A stretch of 64,000 nt of DNA, taken from Straminergon stramineum. Lineage: Eukaryota; Streptophyta; Bryopsida; Hypnales; Calliergonaceae. Below, piece by piece: positions 1-10,489 of the stretch. Position 1 is the first letter of the stretch. Every line of letters starts with the position of its first letter. The position numbers were made by a program, and so were the translations under genes. The notes beneath the pieces are model-generated. The model was not told the DNA's origin. It did no database searches and saw only the letters and a list, made by a program, of their open reading frames with translations. The stretch covers positions 15,503,350 to 15,567,349 of the forward strand of contig OY987271.1 in assembly GCA_963920665.1 (NCBI GenBank), written 5' to 3'.

Positions 1-188
1 ATTAATTTACCATTATCCTAATATTGATCTAAATTCTGATAAATTGCACCCTACTAAATTGAAAATTTTTTGTTCTCGGCCACACCAGTTAAGGTTCCTT
101 TCTCCCTCAAGGATCAAATTCAAAAGAAACGACCAGCCAGTAATACCAATAATGAAGGGAGAAAAGCCATACCGGCAATACCGCAGAC
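1..188. other. AT-rich leader of the window, no gene seen
   Basis: I see no coding signal or repeat structure that I can name here. The stretch becomes less AT-rich just before the short reading frame that follows. Confidence 0.5.
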
Positions 189-278
189 ATGGCGGCGATT
201 TCCCGCATTGTGGTGCCTTCTAAATTACTCACAAACCTGCATCGCTCACACGCTTCAGTGATCACAAAAACGTCATAA
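189..278 (+). CDS. Orphan 29-residue ORF resembling an organelle presequence
   Basis: A short frame starts MAAISRIVVPSK and is rich in Ala, Ser, Arg, Lys and hydroxylated residues with no acidic residue. That is the composition of a mitochondrial or plastid targeting peptide. It ends at a TAA with no mature domain following, and I see no convincing splice donor before the stop. It may be the first exon of a lost gene, a captured fragment, or chance. I do not recognise a parent gene. Confidence 0.2.
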   Translation: MAAISRIVVPSKLLTNLHRSHASVITKTS

Positions 279-2500
279 ATGACCTTATAATGAAGCAAAG
301 AGCAATAATAATAGTGATTTTTCTTCTTCTTTAATTATTGAACTATTCATTTATGTTCATTCAGGAAAAAAATGTTATTTTTTATGTAAAGTAGGCCCTT
401 TGACCCCAATAGCCTATGATGTGGAAATACCACACCTTAAAAGGCTCTATATATTTTAATTTGCCTTTGATGCATTGCTTGATTTACTTCCCGTCTTTTC
501 AATTTTCACATCTATTTATAATTATAAAAGGAGCTTTTTATGGCTCTTTTTGATAGCACTATGCTTTTATGATATGATTTTATATTCATATTCTTACTAA
601 ACATAAGAGTTAATTTTTAAACCTATACAAATTAGCTTTCTTTGCTAAGCGATACTATAGGTATTTTATTCCCATTACATATACCACATGATGTGGCTTG
701 TTTTATAATACATGGGCTCTCATATCTAAATTACCTCCAGGTGGACTGTACCACCCTCCCACCCACTAAGGGTGATGGTTTAAATGGCTATATGTCCACC
801 ACCTATTTGGTGTAACTACCCTCATTATGGCCATCTCTATGTACTTTTCCTCCCATTTTCAAATTAGTTAACATATAGTGGCTTCTCAGCCTCATTTCTT
901 TTCTCTCTCACTGTGACAGTTGAATTTTGAGAGTGTGGTGTTTACTTACTTTCTTGCAAGACTCTTGAACTTCAAGCAATTGCACATCACGAGAATGGCA
1001 AAGGTCATTGGGTTTCATGCACTTTGCTTAGGATTTTGGCTTTATCGTGAATACTTACCAATTTGTGATCTATTGTTCTCCTTTTTGGTTTTATGAATCT
1101 GTAACATAGATAGCAATTGGCCATTGTTGAAGACACCTATTACATCCTCACTAACATGACATTGGATTGTTGTGTGATTGGGACGGGTACAGGTGAGGCG
1201 TGGCCTTCAAGTTCTAAACTCCCATTTTTGGAGTACTTGGAGCAAGTTTTTTCTAGCACTTAGACATCTTGTCAACTTTTTGTGCTCACTTATATGGATA
1301 TTTTTATTGGATCACACTTGAATTTAGAGGCTTAGAAATTATTGTACCAACACCAAAGTGTCATATCTTGACACTTTTGGGACTCACCTAAGTTTAAGAT
1401 GTTTTATTCTATTTTTACCAAGGTTATGTTTGGATTTACATCTGGCCACAAAGCTAGGTTTTGGAAAGTTGAAGCCTTGTTTTAGAGATGTTCAATCTTA
1501 CTTAGTCTCTTCTTCATGCATTACACAGTGGCAAAAAGAGTCCTCAAAGCATATTACCCCTCTTTGAGACGCTTCACCACATCAGGGGAATACAACATGT
1601 AAACCATTGCTACAACAACAGCAATAGCAACAACAATACCCGCCCCGTTCCAAAAATCCTCCAATGGTTCCAAATTTCTCAACACCTTATCTTCAATGCA
1701 ATTGCACCAACACTTGCTCGATCATTCAAACAAAATGGAATGCCCTCTACATCAGAGAGCGCGACCAAATGAAGAAGATTAAGCACAGTAAAGCATAAAT
1801 CTCAATATGGGTTATTTGTACATGAGTTTTCAATTCCATGCTCTCTTTTGTCCAATCTTCCTCATTCAAAAGGAAATCCTTTAGTCATGTAAGGGTTCCA
1901 TTGTCATAGATTATCAATGATTAAAATTAGTATGAATTTCAATTCCATTGGGGAAAACCTCAAGGGCCTACAAAAGTTCAAAGAGTGCTAATACCATCTT
2001 CAACAAAATTAGAAATCTCCAACAAAATCGTTGAGATTCTCTCCAAAATGAACAGTTCACATGAAACTTGACACTAGAGGACAGTTCAAACAGCATATCA
2101 TGCGATCCCGTCAGGGATGCCACCCTTTGCCGTTTGCAACAGTTAGATGACCCGAAACCCTAAGATACCCCATCACACCCGTAATACACAAACCCCGATT
2201 CATCACCAACAGAAGTGCAGAATCAAAATCACCCAAGTCTCTGGTGACGGTCTCACATCACTCCTCAACCTGGCACAGTACCAGGCAAGTAATTTCACCG
2301 ACGAGCAAAAAACTGAAAACCCTAAACAGAAACACACCCTAATCCAAAAACCGAGACTTCACAGAGACTCGTCTCCGACAGAATCAGAGTCGAAAACAAT
2401 CTCTTGATCGTCGTCCGTGACCTCAGGTTTCAAGCACGCACTGACATATCGCTCACACGTGATACTCAACACTAACTATTGTACGCTCGGCTTTCTTAGC
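279..2500. other. Non-coding AT-rich DNA
   Basis: No open frame with protein-like composition is seen on either strand. A short CAA/CAG-type trinucleotide tract lies near 1605-1635. The 86-codon frame at 2147-2407 has a biased Thr/His/Gln/Lys composition and no recognisable domain. Confidence 0.5.
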
Positions 2501-3110
2501 AAACATTACACGAAAATCGTGGTTTTCTGCAGGAATCGATCTCTCCGAGGTGACTGAGGCACCGGACAAGTGAAGTGATCATTAAGCTTAGGGGGTCAGA
2601 AATGGGTGGTGCCCTGATTAACAAGGTATTGGGGGCGGACACCTCTCACGCAGCCGCGTGAATCCTCCATTCATCATAATGTAAAACCAGAAGGATCACT
2701 TCTACCCTGGATAGCATCGGCGAATGCATTATGTAGGCACGCTCAAGCGTCCGACGTAGCAATGCATATGGGTTATTGCGGAAACGCTGATCAGTGCATA
2801 GTCTGGTTAACCCCTAAACGACGGACTGGTCCCCGCGGGGAAAAGGCGGGCTGCGTACTGTTCATTGTGCACTAACCGTGGGAGAGAAACACGTTCATGA
2901 ACAGTACCAAAGAAAGGGGAACTCTCTTTGCCCTCACGAAAATTGTAGGAGGGCAGCCTATGACCTAACACCGTGCACGGGTATTTCTGTGTTTTGTCCT
3001 CCATATCTATGCTCCCTAAAATTATGAATGCATCCGAATGACAGTATTTTTGGCCCTCCAAGATGCAGCACGTCTCCACAATTGTGTTAAACAAGATGTG
3101 TGGGCCCTAG
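2501..3110. other. GC-richer island of unknown nature
   Basis: Base composition rises clearly above the surroundings. A perfect 10-bp inverted repeat, GTACTGTTCA at 2855-2864 and TGAACAGTAC at 2898-2907, can form a hairpin. The minus-strand frame at 2807-3094 is open for 95 codons but matches no family I know. It could be a degenerate transposon or gene remnant. Confidence 0.3.
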
Positions 3111-3564
3111 AGAATCTCCTTCAAAAACAATATTATACATCAACATTAAAGAATTTGTTCTTGCAACATGTAGATGGGGATTATTTTTAAAAATTGGGTA
3201 ATATTATTTATAAAGCCTAGGGAGATCACTAATATATATCTAAAGATTTAGAGGTTAAACAATACAATTCAATTGACACCTTGCTATACCATTTGTTTCT
3301 AATTTAAAGCATTGGAGATATGAAACAATATATTTGAAGGTCAAAAGATAAAACATATGTAAAACTCTTATTTGTTCTTTAGTTCAAGTTTGAATTTTAC
3401 AAATGTTTTCATCTTTTAAAAGTTCTTATGATACTCTAAGTCAATAGTCTTCCAAGGATCTATATTCATTATCTGCATTTTTTTTTAGTAGATTCAATTA
3501 TAAGGGCTTTTGTTTAAGTTATTCAAGTACATCTCCAATTTTTATAGATACACAACCTCACCAA

Positions 3565-3672
3565 ATGTAAGATTGTAAGTGTTCTCACTGGCTGTTATAG
3601 CCATTTCATGGTGCATAGATGTAAGATTGTAAGTGTTCTTGTTGGCTGTTATAGCCATTTCATGTTGCATAG
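3565..3672. repeat. Two-copy 54-bp tandem repeat
   Basis: The unit begins ATGTAAGATTGTAAGTGTTC and ends in TGCATAG. The second copy starts at 3619 with only a few substitutions. It lies in AT-rich non-coding sequence. Confidence 0.85.
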
Positions 3673-3722
3673 TGTGAAACTATGCACTATGACAAAAAAA
3701 ATTTAATGAAAATTTAATTTTA

Positions 3723-4125
3723 ACCTCACCCCCTCTTATAATTTTGGAAGGGTGCAATTTTATAAAAGATTTTATATTTATAATTAAATTGTTCTCCACC
3801 TCCCCTTCTTATAATTTTGGGAGGATGGGATTGCAAACAATCAGTATGGGATAATCCTATATTGTTGTATTTGCATCCCGTCATCCGTATCTGTATATTG
3901 TTGTACTGTATTTGTATTTGTACCATATTTTGTATGCACATCTATTGTCATCCATATCTATATATTGTTGTATCATATTCATATTCGTATTTGTATCGTA
4001 TTTCGTATGTACATATGATGGCTATTGATTTTTCTTGTAGTGGATGGAATTTTTTCGAAATGAATCGGATGGCTCCTAATTTTTTGGGGGTGGCGGGGGG
4101 AATTTTTTTAGAGGGGGGAGTGTGA
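3723..4125. repeat. Dispersed repeat R9, with internal tandem copies
   Basis: A motif containing CTTATAATTTTGG occurs twice near 3733 and 3806. A ~67-bp unit beginning GTCATCC is duplicated at about 3880 and 3947. The right part (GGATGGCTCCTAATTTTTTG, followed by G-tracts) is related in inverted orientation to about 59825-59985. This makes it a dispersed element, probably a degraded transposon. The 102-codon frame across it is low-complexity and not a gene. Confidence 0.55.
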
Positions 4126-4435
4126 CAGCCTCTTTTCATCGGATAGTGACACTTGCATTTCCAATCAAGGTTTTAAAATCCATCCTAAAATGTTTTATAA
4201 AGTAGTGCTAATGTTTTGAAATACAATAGAAAAAATCTCACACTGAGGAAATAAGTCAAGAAGACATGCATTTTTTTAAACAATAAATGCTTCAAGTTTA
4301 ATCTTATATACTATGCTATCTATAAATCTATAAGATTAGGTCTAATAATATTTTTGTTATCTTTATGGTCTATACTTTGACTCTCAATAAGGAGTTGACT
4401 TTTGATGCAAATAGAGATTGAAATTTGAATGATGG

Positions 4436-4656
4436 CACTATAAGAAATCCACGTTACAGAGGACATGCCTGATTTTTTTAAACGGATTTTAGTTGACGTC
4501 CAATGCAACAAATCCATATTTATAAGTCAACAAAATGTCCAACACAACATTAATGTTGATAGAAAAACATGGATTTGTTGCATCAGATGTCACTTAAAAT
4601 TCAATTAAAAAAATTAGGGCTTGTCACCTAAAACATGGGTTAACTTTCTTATGATG
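4436..4656. mobile_element. Foldback (MITE-like) element with CACTATAAGAAA end
   Basis: The two halves are imperfect inverted copies of about 85 bp. The left arm runs from CACTATAAGAAA to CAACAAATCCAT near 4519. The right arm begins with the complement, ATGGATTTGTTG, near 4570 and ends CTTTCTTATGATG. Flanking trinucleotides are TGG and TAG, so a target duplication is not clean. The first 12 bases match the end of the CACTA element at 30323, suggesting that it is mobilised by CACTA-type transposases. It has no coding capacity. Confidence 0.65.
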
Positions 4657-5419
4657 TAGATTGTTTGAATATTGACTAATCAACTTATTTGTAGGTTATC
4701 TTTGCAATTAAAGTAAATCTGGTGTTTAAAATAGTCCCAATGCTCTAAGTGCTTCATTATTTTTTTCAATCCTTTTGATTATACAATCAAGAAAGGATTC
4801 TAAACAAGGTCTTTGTGTCAAAAACATATAGGTAAGTTGTTTCCTCTAACAAATTATTACAAAGATGATTTCTTTTTCATTAATAATCTTTATCTCAAAA
4901 CATTAAAAATAACTTCTACTATAGACAATATAGTTGAAACAATGTGGACTATCTTTAGACTATTTGAAACAAATGCTTAATGTCTAAATCTTTCAGGGCA
5001 AGGTGAAATCTCTACAATGTCTTCTTGTATGTAGTCAAAGATTAACTCCCAAATGCCCAAATTGCATATTTGACAATATAGTAATTTCGGGTAGCTCATT
5101 ATGAATGGAGTTTTTATTTGTTTTCTTTGAAATTTAGTACAACATGTGTCCAATGAGTAGCTTCAAGACCTAACAATGTTTATAAATTTTGACTACATGG
5201 TTAAGAAATTATTGTATTATATATTTTTTCACTACTTGGTGGATAGCCTGGGTAGCAAATTTTTCTTTAATTATTATTTTAAGAAATGAAAATTTAAAAT
5301 TGATTTTCTAGATTTATATATACTAACCTAAAATCTTTAAATCACTCTATTTTGATCTATGAATCAAAAGTTACTAGGAATTTTAGTTTGCAAGAGTTTG
5401 TGGATCATTATTAAATTTG
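4657..5419. other. AT-rich non-coding DNA
   Basis: I see no gene, RNA or repeat that can be supported here. Confidence 0.5.
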
Positions 5420-6260
5420 TACTATAAGACAAACTTTGAAGTTCTTTATTTAACTCAATTTTCAATATTTTTGGAAAAAAAATATTAGATGTATATTGTT
5501 TATTAAAACATTACAACCATTGGAATTGGCATTTTTCAATTCTATATTAAAATTGTTAGCAATTTAGTATTTTGAATCATTCTCTCCTTCTTTCTACTTG
5601 CTATTTTTTTCCTATATTTTCATTATATTGTACAATTTCAAATGATTTGAATTTTTTCAAGCATATATCCACTTGACTTGAAGAATGAAATCAAAAAATA
5701 ACCTCCATTCTAAACAATTTTTCATACATATGTGACCTTATGAAGTGTAGCTGCCTAGATTTTTGTAGTGCCCCAAAGAAGAATTTTGTCACTTCAAATG
5801 CTAATATCTTGCAATTCATACAGTGGAAATTTTTGAATATCAAGCATTTTGGATAGCACATAGTAGATTTTAATTTAAAGCTCACTTCACAAGTTCACTA
5901 TTTTTTAAAAAGAAAATGTCCAAAATGGTGGTGCTTCTTTGGATTCATTCTCTGAGACACATTGGCCACATGCTTGAATAGTTTCTTTCTATTTTGAATT
6001 GTAAACCATATAGGAAAAAAATAGTAAGTAGACAATATTCAAAATTGATTGAAAATACTAAATGGTTAAGAATTCAATTATGGAAATGAAAAATGCCAAT
6101 CTCAATGGCTTTAGTATTGTAATAAACAATCTACATCCTATAGTGTTATATATATATTATTTTATTTTATTTCATTTTATTTTTTAAAATATTGAAAATT
6201 GAGTTAAAAAAGAACATCAAAGTTTATTTTAGAATAGAAAATCTATAACTAAATGTTGGT
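5420..6260. repeat. Long imperfect inverted repeat R6
   Basis: About 250-300 bp near 5430-5690 recurs in reverse complement at about 5930-6255. Shared landmarks include ATTGTTTATTA, CCATTG.GATTGGCATTTTTC, TTTAGTATTTTGAATCA and AACTCAATTTTCAATATTT. The arms flank a ~240-bp centre. A diverged single arm also occurs near 39130-39250. The structure fits a foldback transposon family. No protein is encoded. Confidence 0.65.
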
Positions 6261-6529
6261 CTTTCAGGAGTTAAATGAAAGTAGAAACAACCATTCAAAA
6301 ATTGTATGAACAACTTGGATTTATATGCAACATTTTTAGCATTCTCTAATTATTCACCTCTTGTTCATGAAGGAGGAATTTTTAAATGGACAAGAATGAA
6401 TATGTCTAAAGTAGTTTGTTCTAAAAGAGACTGTTGTCTAAAATTGATCATTAGCAAACATGTACATTTGTTTTCTTTAATGTATCTATGGTGTACATTT
6501 TGAAGTAGTCGGTTTTCGTGACCACCGCA

Positions 6530-6655
6530 TTCCAACTTCAAAAATTAATAACTGATTCCTCAAAAGTCCAAAAAAATATGAAACCACTTGCCAATTTCAT
6601 TTCTGTTCCCACGAAAATTTACTGGAAATTGTTTCGAGGAGTTTAGCTTCCCCGA
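6530..6655 (+). repeat. Dispersed repeat R1, half copy
   Basis: This stretch contains TTCAAAAATTAATAACTGATTCC, then an AAAAATATGAAACCACTTG motif and GGAGTTTAGCTTC. It matches the right arm of the foldback element at 23085-23575 in reverse complement and a short copy at 60684-60745. It lies directly upstream of the gene-fragment mosaic. Confidence 0.7.
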
Positions 6656-6713
6656 AAAGGCAAGGCAGCAACTCCCCCGCAACTCATGAGCATGACCTGC
6701 AACAATGGCCGTC

Positions 6714-6802
6714 CCTCGGCACTAAGTCCCAGGGTGGGGAAAAATTTGCCTAGGCGGGCAGTCAGGCGGAACCGTGAATCCCCCTGGGACTTAGTGCTGA
6801 GG
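6714..6802. repeat. 21-bp inverted repeat abutting the eS1 start codon
   Basis: The left arm (6714-6734, core GCACTAAGTCCCAGGG) and right arm (6782-6802, core CCCTGGGACTTAGTGC) pair with one mismatch around a 47-nt loop. The right arm ends one base before the ATG of the eS1 fragment. It could be the terminal hairpin of a transposon, a 5' UTR hairpin, or the scar of a capture event. Confidence 0.85.
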
Positions 6803-7040
6803 ATGGCATGGCCGCTGGGCAAGAACAAATGCATTTACAAGGGCAAACAGGGTGGCAAGAAGAAAATGTACCGACATTCCCACACCTCTTTGAACCTGGG
6901 AGCTCACGCAATTTCCAATTTAGGGTTTCTGAATTCCATCGTTATTTGCACTGCATTTGTTGATTCTGGTTTGTGGATTGCAGTGTCGACCCTTTTTCGA
7001 AGAAGGACTGGCATGACATTAAGGCTCCCAGAGAGTTCAG
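6803..7040 (+). pseudogene. Ribosomal protein eS1 (RPS3A) 5' fragment
   Basis: Exon 1 (6803-6867) encodes a short start followed by GKNKCIYKGKQGGKKK. It has a GT donor. Exon 2 begins at 6984 after a CAG acceptor and continues VDPFSKKDWHDIKAP. Joined in frame, these are the conserved first ~38 residues of cytosolic small-subunit protein eS1, which stabilises the 40S platform; the complete protein is about 260 residues. Similarity stops after KAP, and the frame runs into unrelated sequence with no donor and no further exons. The start MAWPL departs from the usual MAVGKNK. I read it as a truncated copy, probably captured or left by rearrangement. Identity of the fragment is fairly sure; loss of function is an inference. 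Confidence 0.7.
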
Positions 7041-8301
7041 TCTATTGACATCCCCACGCAGATTGTGCGCGCAGTCTCTTGCAGGGGAGCTCTTCAGGAA
7101 TCCTTCAAGAATCTGTAGGAAGATTTGCAGTACTTGCAGTATTTGAAGGAAGAAGCAGCTGAATTCTCAACAACCCAGCTTTAATTTGTCGCATTTAAGC
7201 TTTCTCGAATTCGGTTGGTTATTCTTTGCATCCCAATCCCCTTGCCCACACAATCCCCGAACAGTCAATCACAACCTCACCCTTGGATTCACTTCAGTTT
7301 TCTTATTTTGCAATGGCAAATTTGTTGGTGTGTGGTTGAATAGAGAACATGCATGGCGCTCTCTCTTCTCGCTACTTCCTCTGCCAGACCTCAATTCTGT
7401 CGAAATTCAAGTGCCTTTGGTGTCTCTGCGTCCTTGGCTTGGAGATCTGCAAGTGTTGCCGGTTCAGTTTAGGGGAGTGAAACGGGTGGGACGAGTGAGG
7501 GTGGGTGTGCGAGCGGGGATGCTGGAAGATGTTGCCAACACAAAGATTTTGAGTGAGAGTGGGGAGCGGGAGATTATATGGTTTGTGGTGAAGCCGAAGG
7601 TGGAGGATGGAAAGCTACCTGTGGTGATCCTTCTGCATGAGTTCTATGGCTTGACTCCTAAAATTTGCGGGTAAATCTAAATGGAACCACTATGGCGGAA
7701 CACAGGTTTTGTTGAGATTAGGGTTTGGTGAGAGGGAGTCCTTTGCATTGTAATTTGCAAACACTGCAATGTTTTTTTTCAATTGTCAATGTTGTAATTG
7801 CGTTTTGAACTCTTCAGCATGTGCAAAGAGACTGTCAGGTCATACGAGTGCGATGAAACTTTTTGACAGCGTGTTATTGAATGAGCAGGAAGGCAGACGC
7901 CATAGCCAAGGAGGTGGGATGCATAGTTATAGCTCCTGATACTTACAGAGAGGAGAGCACCAGGTTCATTCCCAATCTGGCTCTCGGTACACCTCAGGTG
8001 CCTTCCTCTTCCTTTTAATTTGGGCTTGGCCATCTCATTTTCGTTTTTTAAGGAATACTCAAATAAGGAACAACATACGGGGTCGAACATTTGCTAGTGC
8101 ATTTTCCCCTCATGCGTTAATGAATGAGTAATGCATGACTGGATTTGCCAAAGTCGTGATAGTAGTGCAACCTTCGTCCATACGTTAAGTTCGTTATGCC
8201 CAGCCTCAGGTTGAAGACTTAATCTCCTCAAGTAGCTGCAACTAGAAACTGCAACTAAGTAGAGGCTCTATTGAAACTGATTCGTGTGACCTTTTTGCAG
8301 G

Positions 8302-8427
8302 TCGGTGAAGTGTGAAACCCTGAAATTGATCCAAACGTTTGTGGATAAAGCAGATGACGCGGAACTAATCGCGAAGAATTTCGTCCCAGCTATGAAGGAT
8401 CCCATCCTGGGTGACTACGCCTACAAC
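8302..8427 (+). pseudogene. Exportin-1 (XPO1/CRM1)-like exon fragment
   Basis: After a TTTTTGCAG acceptor, 42 codons read SVKCETLKLIQTFVDKADD and later FVPAMKDPILGDYAYN. This matches the HEAT-repeat segment of plant exportin-1, the nuclear export receptor for NES cargo, which is normally over 1000 residues. The similarity stops at YAYN, where exportins continue into ...DARESEVLSLF. No other exportin exon is visible nearby. The preceding dienelactone hydrolase exon ends in phase 0 and joining to this exon would give an early stop, so it is not part of that gene. I take it as an isolated captured or duplicated exon. Confidence 0.65.
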
Positions 8428-8514
8428 ATGGCGGAGATCAAGCAGCTGTTGGTGAGGATCCTTGATACATTCAAGGGCACCGAAGCAGAAGACTTCAACA
8501 CGTCCTCGGCTGAA
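8428..8514 (+). pseudogene. Unidentified coding-like fragment after the exportin piece
   Basis: From an ATG in the same frame, 29 codons read MAEIKQLLVRILDTFKG and end ...NTSSAE at a consensus donor (GAA|GTGAGT). Composition and codon choice look like real coding sequence, and the ATG may be a genuine start. I do not recognise the parent gene. It could be a first exon fused to the exportin fragment during a rearrangement. Confidence 0.35.
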
Positions 8515-9015
8515 GTGAGTGCTGTGTGCCGTCAATTGTATTTCATGTTTGATTTCGAGTTTCAAAATTGGATGTCCCGTCTTTGATCACGAATGCCTGA
8601 AAACCTTCACGAAAACTCGGATTATGAGCACTGCTGTTCCAGTTATTGTTCAGGTCCTGCATTTGATTTGAGTAGCCCTGTGGATCTTCTATGAATGACA
8701 GGGTAGCAATACCATCTCTTTGCAGCTTTCCAGTCAACAAGGAGCCAAAGGCACAACAGGTATTTTCATGCCTCCTTTCTTTGTTGTTTGTTGTTGTGAG
8801 TTCTTTGCAATTGATCTTGGACTAGTAGAAAACCCCGTAGGGTTTTTAGGGTGTGGGCTTCAGGGATATTGAATTAGGGTTGCCTGTGGAATTGTGAATT
8901 TTAGGAGTTCCTCCTGTTCTTTGTGGAGCACTTGATTTCAAACTGGAATTGGATCTGGAATCAAAGTGCCGGTGCCAGTGAACAAGAGCCTTGGTTCTGC
9001 TTCTCCCAGTTCTTA

Positions 9016-9318
9016 GAAGACGAGGGGTTCTGTCAGTGAGGCGTCTACATCTCTAGAATTAATATTGATGGCGTCTACATCAGCTTTCGTTTCTTCAGGT
9101 CCCTCCAGCAAGTCCAGATCCAACGATTCCACCTTCCAGATGAACGAATTCTCCATCACATCGTCGCCAACAATCAATTCCACAGCGTAAGCTCCCGATT
9201 GATGCTTCAGCTTCTCTCCCATCTTGGAAAAGTCTAGCGTATGCTCATACCCTAAAGTCGCCGAAGGCAAGACGAGGTAGACTTCGTCTCCACCACTCTT
9301 GACGTGCCTGAGCTTACC
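9016..9318 (-). pseudogene. Ribophorin II (RPN2/oligosaccharyltransferase subunit) fragment
   Basis: On the minus strand the frame reads LRHVKSGGDEVYLVLPSA and then YAVELIVGDDVMENSFIWKV. This is the luminal segment of ribophorin II, the oligosaccharyltransferase subunit that acts in N-glycosylation in the ER. The complete protein is near 700 residues with C-terminal membrane helices; here only about 95 residues are recognisable. Its N-terminal side ends abruptly next to the palindrome at 9366-9400. Downstream the frame stops after ...TEPLVF without a donor or membrane segments. It is oriented opposite to the neighbouring fragments, which supports a mosaic origin. Confidence 0.65.
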
Positions 9319-9365
9319 GATCCCAATGTTCCCCGATCCAACGTTCCCAACGCGGTGCCGAAGTT

Positions 9366-9400
9366 CCCCGTTAGGGGAGCGTAAGGGGTTCCTAACGGGG
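9366..9400. repeat. Perfect 10-bp palindrome flanking the RPN2 fragment
   Basis: CCCCGTTAGG (9366-9375) and CCTAACGGGG (9391-9400) pair around a 15-nt loop. The hairpin lies at the edge of the gene-fragment mosaic, where AT-rich background resumes. A short hairpin near a terminus is seen in Helitrons, but I cannot define the required end motifs here. Confidence 0.8.
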
Positions 9401-10489
9401 CCCATAAAAAAACCCGGATGAAAAACTCCATTCCTACTTCCTCCAGATTACTTTCTTGTTGTTCATTGGACGAAAAACGTCCGCATCAGCGTTTATGGGT
9501 TAATCCTTTGAGCGCTCCAAAACTCTATTTGGAATTATTTCAGAGTAGTTATGCTTATTGCTTTTATACTAATGTAATTGATGAAATATCCATGAGCGCA
9601 TAATTTTACTGATCATCAAAATTTTAAGACGCCTGGAACTTCTTTTTTTAAAATTTCCAATATTTTGCTTACAGCTTTTTAGGTACTAACTAGCCTAACC
9701 AACCATACATGGTCAATTCAAAATTGCAGGCTCATTTTGGTGTGGGCAGTTCAATTCTCTTGACATTGTTTTAAATGTACTTTTTCCATTGGACTATTGC
9801 ACTTTTGATATAAAAAAACAGATTGGGTACTTAGGATTATGGGTCCAATATATATCCAACAAGACATTTCAATGACTTTCAACAAATGTACATATGTAAT
9901 TTGGGTATCAAATATCAATAATGTAACTACATCTAAAATTGTAACCAAAGTCTATCACTTATAAACTCTTTCTTGTAGAGGCTCATAGTTTCATAGGTGT
10001 TATTGTTTAAACACCAAAGTTTATTATCAATTTATGATACACCTATTTTCAGTACTTTGATATCTTCTTTCACTTGCCAATGAGATACAACAAAGACAAC
10101 TTTTGTAATATACAAGTAACTATACTTAGTTGTAAATAATGGTGATTATTTTATAGGTACCCATACCACAAGCTTTGTTTTTGAATAACATTCATTTTGA
10201 AAAAGAAGCAAAAATGATGATTGCAAGCATCCTATTGTGAATTGCTTTTAAAAGCAATTGTAGACCCAATTTCATCAAAATGCACTATTGTTCCCACTAG
10301 TCATTGTCGACAATATTTTTCTAAAAATATATATCAAAATTATTGGATCTAATTTTGTGATATGATAAAAAAAAATCTTATAGAATATTCTTATTTCTAA
10401 GCATCTATCAAATCACTTTATCCAAATTCAATCACTAATTCAATAAGAGATGTCAACCTTGGCCACCTGGTACAATAATTGCATTCACT
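9401..10489. other. AT-rich non-coding DNA
   Basis: No gene, RNA or clear repeat is seen. Confidence 0.5.

Larger units (their letters stand above)
7353..8759 (+). pseudogene. Broken plastid dienelactone hydrolase-like gene
   Basis: The ATG at 7353 opens MALSLLATSSARPQF, a typical chloroplast transit peptide, but this frame stops at 7470. The following conserved part lies one frame away: VKPKVEDGKLPVVILLHEFYG, typical of the beta-strand and oxyanion region of dienelactone hydrolase alpha/beta-hydrolases. Exon 1 ends at 7670 with a GT donor. Exon 2 (7889-7997) joins in phase and encodes AKEVGCIVIAPDTYRE and a ...TPQ end. A possible further exon (8726-8759, LSSQQGAKGTT) precedes where the catalytic GFC.GG motif should be, but I do not find that motif or the Asp/His exons. 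The change of frame, the missing 3' half and the exportin-like exon inside its intron argue for a pseudogene or gene fragment. A sequencing indel plus lost exons would be the alternative. Confidence 0.55.

Noticed and set aside
2147..2407. 86-codon plus-strand ORF
   Set aside because: It is biased to Thr/His/Gln/Lys without domain or splice context; probably chance.
2807..3094. 95-codon minus-strand ORF in the GC-richer island
   Set aside because: I recognise no family and no exon partner. The island itself is described, but the frame is not called a gene.
3817..4125. 102-codon plus-strand ORF rich in Tyr/Cys/Ile
   Set aside because: It runs through tandem GTATTTGTAT-type repeats and G-tracts; low complexity, not a protein gene.
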